A program made the translations under genes and the position numbers. From contig OZ020267.1 of assembly GCA_963971225.1 (NCBI GenBank), forward strand, positions 52,717,590-52,781,589: 64,000 nt of DNA, given 5' to 3'. Origin of the DNA: Melieria omissa. Taxonomy: Eukaryota > Arthropoda > Insecta > Diptera > Ulidiidae. Every line of letters begins with the position of its first letter. Positions within the stretch are counted from its first letter, which is position 1. This document shows positions 55,815 through 64,000 of this stretch, piece after piece. The notes under the pieces are model-generated. The model saw only the letters and a program-made list of their open reading frames with translations, was not told where the DNA came from and ran no database searches.

Positions 55815-56717
55815 CAGGGGCGTAGCCAGAACTTGGTAATGGGGGGGGGGGAATTTTAAAAATGTTTTGTTTGCCAGTTTAGTATTACGAGTTTTTTAAA
55901 GTAAAGTGCACTTTCCCAATAGGGCATTTTGTGGTGGCTAATGTTACTTACTGCATTGGAAATTAATATATTTCCCGACTCTTAGTAAACATTTCACGAA
56001 ATTTGGTGCACTGAAAGCGATGTTATTGCATCTGAAGTGAAAGTATGTTTGTGTCATCGTACAAAAATGAGCATCGAACAAAGATCAAATATTAACTTTT
56101 GTTTTAAAAATGTTTATACTTCAACCGAATCATTTAAATTAATGAACCAAGTTTATAATGAAGATTGTTTATATCGTGCTGGAGTTCATAAGTGGTAAAC
56201 GCGATTTAAAAACGATTGTCTGGTCATAAATGATGACTAACGTGTTAGCCAACTGAATTCCGCGATCACCGCAGATTCCATCAAAACTTGGCGGTAATTC
56301 ATACAAGATTAGCCAAAAGCTTTATTGAAATTCTTAAAATTCGATCAAATCCTCAAATTAACCACAAAATTGATAATTTTCAATTACATGAAAACATATT
56401 TTGTTTAGAAATTTGTTTCATGTTTAAAATTGAATTATGTCATTTTGTATACAAAATACCTACCTGGGTGATCCCAGTGATAAAACTCACAGTACATTTT
56501 TTTCACGTAGGTACCTAATTATGTGTTCAATTAACCCTCTGGTAAGAAATCTTCTAATACTTTTCATAGTCGCAAAATAAATCATTAATCGTTAGGCCTT
56601 TTTTCGAAAAACGAACGAAAGAGATTTTTGCTAATGTGGGAACGTACATACGATGTATAGTGATTGAAAATGTTGACAAATTATAGGCTATGGCTATGGC
56701 CCTTGGTTACGCCCCTG
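55815..56717. mobile_element. hAT non-autonomous element with perfect 8-bp target duplication
   Basis: The ends are CAGGGGCGTAGCCAG and, inverted, CAGGGGCGTAACCAAG. The octamer CCGTGTCA lies on both sides (55807-55814, 56718-56725), as hAT transposases produce (established). It is 903 bp with an 11-G run near the left end and no transposase frame. The exact duplication suggests a fairly young insertion. Confidence 0.92.
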
Positions 56718-57029
56718 CCGTGTCATATGGACTGACGCACACAACTTTCCTGTCGTGTTGTCTTTCTACCACCGCCGACTGCGCGATTGAACTTTGAAGT
56801 GGCTGGTGCGCTGAAATTGAGCAGCTAAAGTCCATTTAATTTACACTGCAATTTCATTGCAAGCCGGTGTGTTGTTGTATAGGGTTTTCCAACAAGAGGT
56901 GTTATTCAAAGAAAAATGCCATTTTTTAGATAAATGATCGGATGTTTATTTCATAATAAAGAGGAAGGTATGCCGTTAATAATGAAAAACAACATCAGCC
57001 AAATCGCCACCACGACCACGCTTACAGGA

Positions 57030-57633
57030 TCATATCCTTTTCATGAAATTTTCCATAACCAAATCGCAAAGTGGCTGTCCTATGTCCTCGATAGCCTCAC
57101 GAATTCTCTCTTTGAGGTCTTGAATCGAGGCTGGACTGTTGGCGTACACCTTATCTTTCACATGGTCCCAAAGGAGGAAGTCGCAAGGTGTTAAATCACA
57201 AGATCTCGGTCGCCAATTGTGATCACCTCTTCCAGAGATAATACGGTGCGGAAACTTTTCCCGTAAAAGAGCAATGGTTTCGTTGCGTGTGTGGCACGTA
57301 GCGACGTCTTGTTGAAAGTAAACGTTGTCCAGATCAATACCATCCAACTCCGACCATAAAAAATCATCATTCCAAAGAACGACGAGGAATCGACAAACCT
57401 GGGTTTTCTTCAACACTTTGGGCTACAGCAGCAATATTCTCAGTTGTTCTTGAGCGACTTGCACGGGTTTTATTCTTCACATCACTAACTTGTCCCAACA
57501 GCTCGAATTTTTCCACCAATTTCTGTATTGCGGTGCGACAAGGTGCTTCACGACGACCCAAAAATGCTTTAGTTTTGCGAACTGTGACTGCAAGATTTTC
57601 ACCATTTTTGTAGTGAATTTTAATCATTTCCAT
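57030..57633 (-). pseudogene. Rosa-group mariner transposase, main 3' portion
   Basis: The minus strand reads IKIHYKNGENLAVTVRKTKA through the helix-turn-helix region to ENIAAVAQSVEENPGLSIP. A deletion follows that removes the first catalytic Asp. It resumes at NDDFLWSELDGIDLDNVYFQ, QQDVATCHTRNETIALLREK (second Asp) and PRSCDLTPCDFLLWDHVKDK (third Asp, 41 residues after the second), ending near VMENFMKRIW and continuing briefly towards 56985. The deletion breakpoint shifts the frame. It is inactive. Confidence 0.9.
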
Positions 57634-58083
57634 GGGAAACTTATAGCATAATATATGTGAACTACTTTACCACTAGTGAGGACCGGCTCTGCCCAGGAGG
57701 AGTTGGGAAGTCTTATAAGAGTGAATATGTCCTTCAGCAATGTTTAAGTTATAAAATTCACTTCAACCTAACCTAAGCTGGTTTAATCTATATCGAACCG
57801 AATCAAACTAATGTGGTTCAAAAATGCAGCAAACGAAAGCAAAAATGAAAAACTTGGATTTCAGTTAACAATGCCTGGTGATCTACTCGCAGAATAAGTT
57901 AAACCACAACCACATTCACCTCCAGATCGATCTCCCTAGAGAGCTCTTAGCTTCATTTTTCTTCTATTTGCATACTAAATGACATTTGTTACATTAATTT
58001 CGAATGGAACTATTACGCAAAATCGAGTACAACAGCCTCAAACCATGTCAAATAATAGACGATACGAGAACAGGCCTCAACAC
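57634..58083. repeat. Captured foreign segment, copy 1 of 5
   Basis: 450 bp from GGGAAACTTATAGC to GGCCTCAACAC, matching 22527-22694 plus 24563-24833. The left junction shares TTCCAT and the right junction CAACAC with both parents. It shares the ATAAAATTCACTT variant with copy 4. Confidence 0.9.
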
Positions 58084-58750
58084 TTGGGCTACAGCAGTAA
58101 TATTCTTAGTTGTTCTTGAGCGACGTGCACGGGTTTTATTCTTCACATCACGAACTTGTCCCAACAGCTCGAATTTTTCCACCAATTTCCACCATTGCGG
58201 TCCGACAAGGTGCTTCACGACGACCCAAAAATGCTTTAGTTTTGCGAATTGTGACTGCAAGATTTTCACCATTTTTGTAGTGAATTTTAATCATTTCCAT
58301 GGGAAACTTATAGCATAATATATGTGAACTACTTTACCACTAGTGAGGACCGGCTCTGCCCAGGAGGAGTTGGGAAGTCTTATAAGAGTGAATATGTCCT
58401 TCAGCAATGTTTAAGTTATAAAAGTCACTTCAACCTAACCTAAGCTGGTTTAATCTATATCGAACCGAATCAAACTAATGTGGTTCAAAAATGCAGCAAA
58501 TGAAAGCAAAAATGAAAAACTTGGATTTCAGTTAACAATGCCTGGTGATCTACTCGCAGAATAAGTTAAACCACAACCACATTCACCTCCAGATTGATCT
58601 CCCTAGAGAGCTCTTAGCTTCATTTTTCTTCTATTTGCATACTAAATGACATTTGTTACATTAATTTCGAGTGGAACTATTACGAAAAATCGAGTACAAC
58701 AGCCTCAAACCATGTCAAATAATAGACGATACGAGAACAGGCCTCAACAC
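58084..58750. repeat. Transposase N-terminal piece plus captured segment, unit 2
   Basis: 58084-58300 repeats the mariner N-terminal coding DNA on the minus strand, with distinctive changes (CCACCATTGCGGTCCGAC) that give a VGPQWWKLVEKFE reading in a shifted frame. The captured segment follows to about 58750. Confidence 0.88.
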
Positions 58751-59416
58751 TTGGGCTACAGCAGCAATATTCTCAGTTGTTCTTGAGCGACGTGCACGGG
58801 TTTTATTCTTCACATCACTAACTTGTCCCAACAGCTCGAATTTTTCCACCAATTTCTGTATTGCGGTGCGACAAGGTGCTTCACGACGACCCAAAAATGC
58901 TTTAGTTTTGCGAACTGTGACTGCAACATTTTCACCATTTTTGTAGTGAATTTTAATAATTTCCATAGGAAACTTATAGCATAATATATGTGAACTACTT
59001 TACCACTAGTGAGGACCGGCTCTGCCCAGGAGGAGTTGGGAAGTCTTATAAGAGTGAATATGTCCTTCAGCAATGTTTAAGTTATAAAAGTCACTTCAAC
59101 CTAACCTAAGCTGGTTTAATCTATATCGAACCGAATCAAACTAATTTGGTTCAAAAATTCGGAAAATGAAAACAAAAATGAAAAGCTTGGATTTCAGTCA
59201 ACAATGCCTGGTGATCTACTCGCAGAATAGTTTAAACCACAACCACATTCACCTCCAGATCGATCTCCCCAGAGAGTTCTTAGCTTCATTTTTCTTCTAT
59301 TTGCATACTAAATAACATTTGTTACATTAATTTCGAGTGGAACTATTACGCAAAATCGAGTACAACAGCCTCAAACCATGTCAAATAATAGACGATACGA
59401 GAACAGGCCTCAACAC
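58751..59416. repeat. Transposase N-terminal piece plus captured segment, unit 3
   Basis: 58751-58966 encodes on the minus strand IIKIHYKNGENVAVTVRKTK ... TTENIAAVAQ, open but ending in foreign VLRPVLVSSII. The captured segment copy follows, with private variants (CAAACTAATTTGGTTC, AAATTCGGAAAATG). Confidence 0.88.
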
Positions 59417-60083
59417 TTGGGCTACAGCAGCAATATTCTTAGTTGTTCTTGAGCGACGTGCACGGGTTTTATTCTTCACATCACTAACTTGTCCCAACAG
59501 CTCGAATTTTTCCACCAATTTCTGTTTTGCGGTGCGACAAGGTGCTTCACGACGACCCAAAAATGCTTTAGTTTTGCGAACTGTGACTGCAAGATTTTCA
59601 CCATTTTTGTAGTGAATTTTAATCATTTCCATGGGAAACTTATAGCATAATATATGTGAACTACTTTACCACTAGTGAGGACCGGCTCTGCCCAGGAGGA
59701 GTTGGGAAGTCTTATAAGAGTGAATATGTCCTTCAGCAATGTTTAAGTTATAAAATTCACTTCAACCTAACCTAAGCTGGTTTAATCTATATCGAACCGA
59801 ATCAAACTAATGTGGTTCAAAAATGCAGCAAACGAAAGCAAAAATGAAAAACTTGGATTTCAGTTAACAATGCCTGGTGATCTACTCGCAGAATAAGTTA
59901 AACCACAACCACATTCACCTCCAGATCGATCTCCCTAGAGAGCTCTTAGCTTCATTTTTCTTCTATTTGCATACTAAATGACATTTGTTACATTAATTTC
60001 GAATGGAACTATTACGCAAAATCGAGTACAACAGCCTCAAACCATGTCAAATAATAGACGATACGAGAACAGGCCTCAACACT
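59417..60083. repeat. Transposase N-terminal piece plus captured segment, unit 4
   Basis: 59417-59632 carries a T-to-A change in the CTGTATTGCGG word (CTGTTTTGCGG), giving AKQKLVEKFE. The captured copy that follows shares the ATAAAATTCACTT variant of copy 1, exactly 1999 bp away. Confidence 0.88.
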
Positions 60084-60749
60084 TGGGCTACAGCAGTAAT
60101 ATTCTTAGTTGTTCTTGAGCGACGTGCACGGGTTTTATTCTTCACATCACGAACTTGTCCCAACAGCTCGAATTTTTCCACCAATTTCCACCATTGCGGT
60201 CCGACAAGGTGCTTCACGACGACCCAAAAATGCTTTAGTTTTGCGAATTGTGACTGCAAGATTTTCACCATTTTTGTAGTGAATTTTAATCATTTCCATG
60301 GGAAACTTATAGCATAATATATGTGAACTACTTTACCACTAGTGAGGACCGGCTCTGCCCAGGAGGAGTTGGGAAGTCTTATAAGAGTGAATATGTCCTT
60401 CAGCAATGTTTAAGTTATAAAAGTCACTTCAACCTAACCTAAGCTGGTTTAATCTATATCGAACCGAATCAAACTAATGTGGTTCAAAAATGCAGCAAAT
60501 GAAAGCAAAAATGAAAAACTTGGATTTCAGTTAACAATGCCTGGTGATCTACTCGCACAATAAGTTAAACCACAACCACATTCACCTCCAGATTGATCTC
60601 CCTAGAGAGCTCTTAGCTTCATTTTTCTTCTATTTGCATACTGAATGACATTTGTTACATTAATTTCGAGTGAAACTATTACGCAAAATCGAGTAAAACA
60701 GCCTCAAACCATGTCAAATAATAGACGATACGAGAACAGGCCTCAACAC
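60084..60749. repeat. Transposase N-terminal piece plus captured segment, unit 5
   Basis: 60084-60299 is the same as the piece at 58084-58300, including CCACCATTGCGGTCCGAC. The pair is offset by 1999 bp, so a three-unit block has been duplicated. Confidence 0.88.
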
Positions 60750-60992
60750 TTGGGCTACAGCAGCAATATTCTTAGTTGTTCTTGAGCCACGTGCACGGAT
60801 TTTATTCTTCACATCACTAACTTGTCCCAAGAGCTCGAATTTTTCCACCAATTTCTGTATTGCGGTGCGACAAGGTGCTTCACGACGACCCAAAAATGCT
60901 TTAGTTTTGCGAACTGTGACTGCAAGATTTTCACAATTTTTGTAGTGAATTTTAATAATTTCAATTTGTTGTTGAAGCGTGTATCGTTCCAT
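60750..60992 (-). pseudogene. Authentic transposase 5' end of the expanded mariner
   Basis: The minus strand opens at 60992 with MERYTLQQQIEIIKIHYKNC, the only copy with the true start and the leader to the TIR. It runs through VRKTKAFLGRREAPCRTAIQ and KLVEKFELLGQVSDVKNK to TTKNIAAVAQ. There it passes into the captured DNA (VLRPVLVSSII then stop). The result is a truncated protein holding only the N-terminal DNA-binding half. Confidence 0.88.
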
Positions 60993-61150
60993 TTTTAGTA
61001 ATGGCGTAGTTTCTACTTGTCAAATGTCAAAGAATAAAAGGTTCAAAAGTGACAGCTACCGAAATACCAGGTGTTTCTTACACCTCTTGTTGGAAAACCC
61101 TATACTTATGATGATTATTCTTTGAACGATGTGTATCTTCCTTTGACATA

Positions 61151-61419
61151 CAGTCGCTCACAAAAGTATTCCTACAGCTTTCTATTCTCAAATAAATGTC
61201 TTAAATCTTCAAAACATACCAAGCTGTGCGAATATTTTTGTGGAATAAAAAATCGAAGTTTCGTCCACAAACATTCTGTTTAGATTTATGTTGGAGTGTT
61301 GAGTGTAGTTATTGTGGTAAACACACTAGTGAAATGGAACTCAAAAACTTGGTTTGTTTTAAAGATTCAAACATTTATTTGAGAATAAAGTACCTTACGA
61401 ATACATTTGTAAGCGACGG
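61151..61419. mobile_element. Tc1-type MITE with about 70-bp inverted repeats
   Basis: The left arm CAGTCGCTCACAAAAGTATT and the inverted right arm CCGTCGCTTACAAATGTATT stay alignable for about 70 bp (both pass through TATTCTCAAATAAATGT). TA flanks at 61149-61150 and 61420-61421. 269 bp with no coding frame. Confidence 0.82.
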
Positions 61420-61421
61420 TA

Positions 61422-63320
61422 TTTATATGAACAAATTTTTTTACATTTACACATCTATTTTCTAACCTTCTAGTTTGATAACTTAAAAATTGACCCTAGT
61501 TTCTTGCTACTTTGAAGTCTTGATATTATTGTACTTGAACTGTTAGAAAAGGTAAAGTGTGACCAAATCTATCAAACATTAACAATACTTCCATACTTTG
61601 AAATGAATATGTTATCATACTAGCAAAATATTGAAACAAATATTTTTAACATTTTTATCCTCACCAACCGTAATTCTCAACGAAATCGGCTCACCGTAAC
61701 CCCTAACAAAATTTCAATTCAGCCAACATTCTCTCACAACAAAAGATGCCAAAACCAAATTCATCCTCCACATATAACATTGCAAGCCAAAACGAACAAC
61801 AACAAAAAAATAGTGTACAAAAAATGTTTTCAGTAAATTAATCCAGCGCATTTTAGTTGCCATACACTCACACACACACACACATGCATATATATATATA
61901 TTTTTATTGTCGTGTCTTGCCACTCAACTGACGTCATTTTAAGAGCATTGCCTGACACCAGCGAAACGAACACCTGCCACTAGTCGACCACCACGCGATG
62001 CGGTCACCGTTAATGCCCTTTTTTTCCACTGTTGTCCCCACGATTTCCATTCCATATAATATTTTCATTTGTTATCTGGTGCGTACTTTTATGTCTCCAA
62101 TGTTTGCGCTCTTAAAAAGGCCAAAAGTATTCGGTGCGCTCTTCATGGAACGTTGGCAAGGTTTGTGTTAAGAGAGCCAAAATTGTAAATGACATGTGAA
62201 GAGAGTCGAATCGATGGTGGTATGTTGTCCTTTCAATATATGGAATGGAGTTAAAGGAAGCATTGTTCGAGTTTTAACTACTCTTAGTTTGTTAAGTTGG
62301 GTTAGTTTGTGAGGTTCATGTCGTCATAGACTGAAGTAAATGTAATTAAAATGAAAATTTGTTTTCCTAGAATGCAGCTTATCGAACATTCTAGGATTTA
62401 CACAAAATCCTGGACAACTTGTACGCACTTTCTACGTATCTATGGTTGGTTTTGTATTTTAGATAATTTGGTATATGTAGAATACAACTAATAGAACATT
62501 ACTTTCTCAATACAACTATCCGCTTGTACGAATTTCCTACATCTCTGAGACTGGTCTAATGTATTTTATTTTAGATTAACTTATCTACGAAAAATGCATC
62601 TAATCGAACATTTTTAGTATTTCCATACATATCTAAGCTTCTGGTGTGGATTCTCTACATCTCTCTGGCTGAGTTATTACCATGTAATTTTGATGACACA
62701 TCATATTAAAGCATCAAATCAGGCTATTGTTATGTATTTAAATCAATACGTGTAACACAGGACTTCATTTTGGGGGGTTTGGGTACAACTTTTGAACCGA
62801 ATACCATTCGAAACCATATTTTGTACCAGCAACTTTTGTCTTTGGGGGGTTTGAACCCCCAACTTTTCTCCCCCCAATCGAACATTCTTTTTAATAAAAA
62901 GTCCAAGACCACTTTCAGGTATGATCGACGTTTTTAAGACTGAACTGTGAGTGTTAAGGGGAATACGCAGTCTCTCAGCATGAGTGTCTATGTACCAGAG
63001 ATCTGTGAGGACTATCGTAAGCCTACCAGTGTTTGCACGAGCTTTGTATAGAAGCTAGTCTGTCCTGCGAGATACAACAGAAAGTCAGTCACTTTCTCTT
63101 CCGGTCGGTTAGAGAAAGACACTGCTGGTAGAAGCCAGTCTTGACTATAGTGATTCGCTCTTTATCTTTCTTCAATGTAGCAATGGCCTGGAACCCAAAT
63201 GAGAGTGACATCTACCTACACTCCTCAACTAGCTTTGACTTAACTGAGAAACATTAAAAGGTACTGAACGGTTTACGTACTCATTCTGTCTCTACGATTT
63301 TTTAGGTTAATTTTAATATA
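61422..63320. other. Intergenic, nothing firmly recognised
   Basis: A CA then TA microsatellite lies at 61865-61903. G-run palindromes lie around 62770-62880. 62900-63290 is less AT-rich with broken frames that I could not assign. The rest is AT-rich. Confidence 0.4.
61865..61903. repeat. Compound CA/TA microsatellite
   Basis: About nine CA units, then a short break, then six or seven TA units. Confidence 0.85.
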
Positions 63321-63866
63321 GGGTGAGCCATATAAATTTTTAAATTTAAAAAGTCAATAAAAAAAAAACGGCTTGATATTTTTCAAAGATCTAACATTTA
63401 TTTGAAAGGTTGTTTTATGAAATTTATTTGTGGAAAACAATTTCGGACAAATGACCACCACGGGTGAGTTTACAGTAGCTTATCCGATCCACCCAATTTT
63501 GGAGTACTTTCTCGATGGTTTCAGGCCTTATGGCAGCAACAGCAGCTTGAATCTCGTACTTTAGATCTTAAATTGTTTCTGGATGGTTGGCGTAAAATTT
63601 ATCTTTAACCGCTCCACACAGAAAATAGTCCAACGGAGTTAAATCGCAGCTTCTGGGAGGCCAATTCACATCACCATTCCATTTTTTTGCCAAATTTCTC
63701 ACAGTTTGGGTTGAAGACTCACCACTTTGGAAAAAAGTTTTCAATATTTCCCAGTTTTCTTCTAGCGAAAAGCGACCCATTTCGTAAATTTAAGACTTTT
63801 TACTGAATATCTGTCACTTTCCTAATGGTATTTGAGTTCAAATTTAAAACGCTAGATGGCCCACCC
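63321..63866 (-). mobile_element. DD41D-type mariner, second family, deletion derivative
   Basis: The ends are GGGTGAGCCATATAAATTT and, inverted, GGGTGGGCCATCTAGCGTTT. TA lies at 63319-63320 and 63867-63868. The length is 546 bp. Ends and protein differ from the 57-kb family, so it is a distinct lineage of the same kind. Confidence 0.88.
63433..63780 (-). pseudogene. DD41D-type transposase, N-terminus fused to C-terminus
   Basis: The minus strand starts at 63780: MGRFSLEENWEILKTFFQSG, then TQTVRNLAKKWNG. A deletion fuses this in frame to DVNWPPRSCDLTPLDYFLCG with the third catalytic Asp. A nonsense TAA follows HPETI (63565-63567). The frame beyond it is still open (EIQAAVAAIRPETIEKVLQN, ISYCKLTRGGHLSEIVFHK) to a stop near 63433. 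The first and second Asp are absent. Apart from the deletion and one stop it is well preserved. Confidence 0.86.
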
Positions 63867-63868
63867 TA

Positions 63869-64000
63869 TATTTAGAATACCTTGAATTGAACATCGTCTT
63901 TACTGCTCATGAGTTCACCCCCAGATCTCTAAGGATGGGCTTTTGTAACGTAAAAAGGGTTTTTCATTATGTCCAAACTTTAAAATTGAGTAACAAAAGT
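63869..64000. other. Window end, nothing recognised
   Basis: Short mixed sequence without a feature. Confidence 0.4.

Larger units (their letters stand above)
56882..61100 (-). mobile_element. Rosa-group (DD41D) mariner expanded by captured DNA in five tandem units
   Basis: The ends are GGGTTTTCCAACAAGAGGTG and its inverted copy, each beside TA (56880-56881, 61101-61102). The span is 4219 bp, over three times a normal mariner. From right to left: transposase start, then five 666/667-bp units, then the transposase 3' half. Unit boundaries, marked by CAT(G/A)GG, are 57631, 58298, 58964, 59630 and 60297. Each unit is about 450 bp of foreign DNA plus about 217 bp of transposase N-terminal coding DNA. 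Confidence 0.92.

Noticed and set aside
58004..58318. Repeated plus-strand frames of 91-104 codons in the 57-61 kb array
   Set aside because: They are antisense shadows of the mariner N-terminal coding pieces and the captured DNA, repeated with the unit.
63000..63300. LINE C-terminal relic on the minus strand
   Set aside because: Some phrases vaguely resemble RNase H-type LINE sequence, but no signature motif is clear enough.
1..64000. Endogenous viral or LTR retrotransposon sequence
   Set aside because: I looked for gag/pol, integrase, paired long terminal repeats and viral polymerase motifs and recognised none. All reverse-transcriptase-related relics are of the non-LTR type.

Overview
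The window is animal nuclear DNA from a higher fly, most likely a tephritid fruit fly. The evidence is AT-rich intergenic sequence with CA, CAA and GTT microsatellites, mariner relics with the D-41-D spacing of the rosa group (first described from Ceratitis rosa), and tRNA-derived SINEs carrying an 'aaactgtaggtccc' core that I associate with tephritid genomes. The genus is inference. I recognise no conserved host protein gene. The sequence reads as intergenic or intronic DNA crowded with dead transposons, separated by GC-rich blocks of possible regulatory or non-coding exon character. I see no virus-derived sequence and no toxin gene.

Layout. 0-7 kb: a mauritiana-like mariner deletion derivative, an AT-rich tract, a small TA MITE, a pogo-like MITE and a GGCCGAA-rich palindromic repeat. 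7-13.7 kb: a small hAT MITE, an 83-bp TTAA MITE, a Transib-like element with a SINE nested in it, a LINE reverse transcriptase remnant and two old mariner remnants. 14-17 kb: two regular tandem arrays (155 bp x 8 and 126 bp x 4). 19-25 kb: a rosa mariner, a nearly complete Tc1 element, a MITE, and a second Transib-like element with a mariner nested in it, followed by a GC-rich block with the best host coding candidate, a 35-codon small ORF at 25310-25417. 26-34 kb: mariners, a SINE, and a LINE 3' end expanded in tandem. 34-38 kb: two MITEs and a 5'-truncated LINE with a 12-bp target duplication. 38-50 kb: possible promoter and UTR material, two strand-asymmetric AT tracts, and tandem arrays of about 136 bp and 82 bp. 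50-56.7 kb: LINE 3' relics, a second SINE family, and a hAT element with a perfect 8-bp target duplication. 56.9-61.1 kb: the most unusual object, described next. 61-64 kb: a long-TIR MITE and a deleted rosa mariner.

The 56882-61100 element lies between intact rosa-type mariner ends and TA dinucleotides. It holds five tandem 666-bp units, each joining the transposase N-terminal coding segment to about 450 bp of foreign DNA. The same foreign DNA occurs once more at 22521-24833, there interrupted by the Transib-like insertion. The mariner copies lack that insertion and so show the empty target site. This looks like microhomology-mediated capture followed by tandem amplification, including a 1999-bp higher-order duplication.

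Nothing here forms an operon or a working pathway. Relations between features are those of insertion, nesting, deletion and amplification. The host-function candidates (small ORF at 25.3 kb, CTCF-like motifs in the 155-bp array, spliced-exon signals at 43.3 kb, TATA element at 38.8 kb) are unproven.
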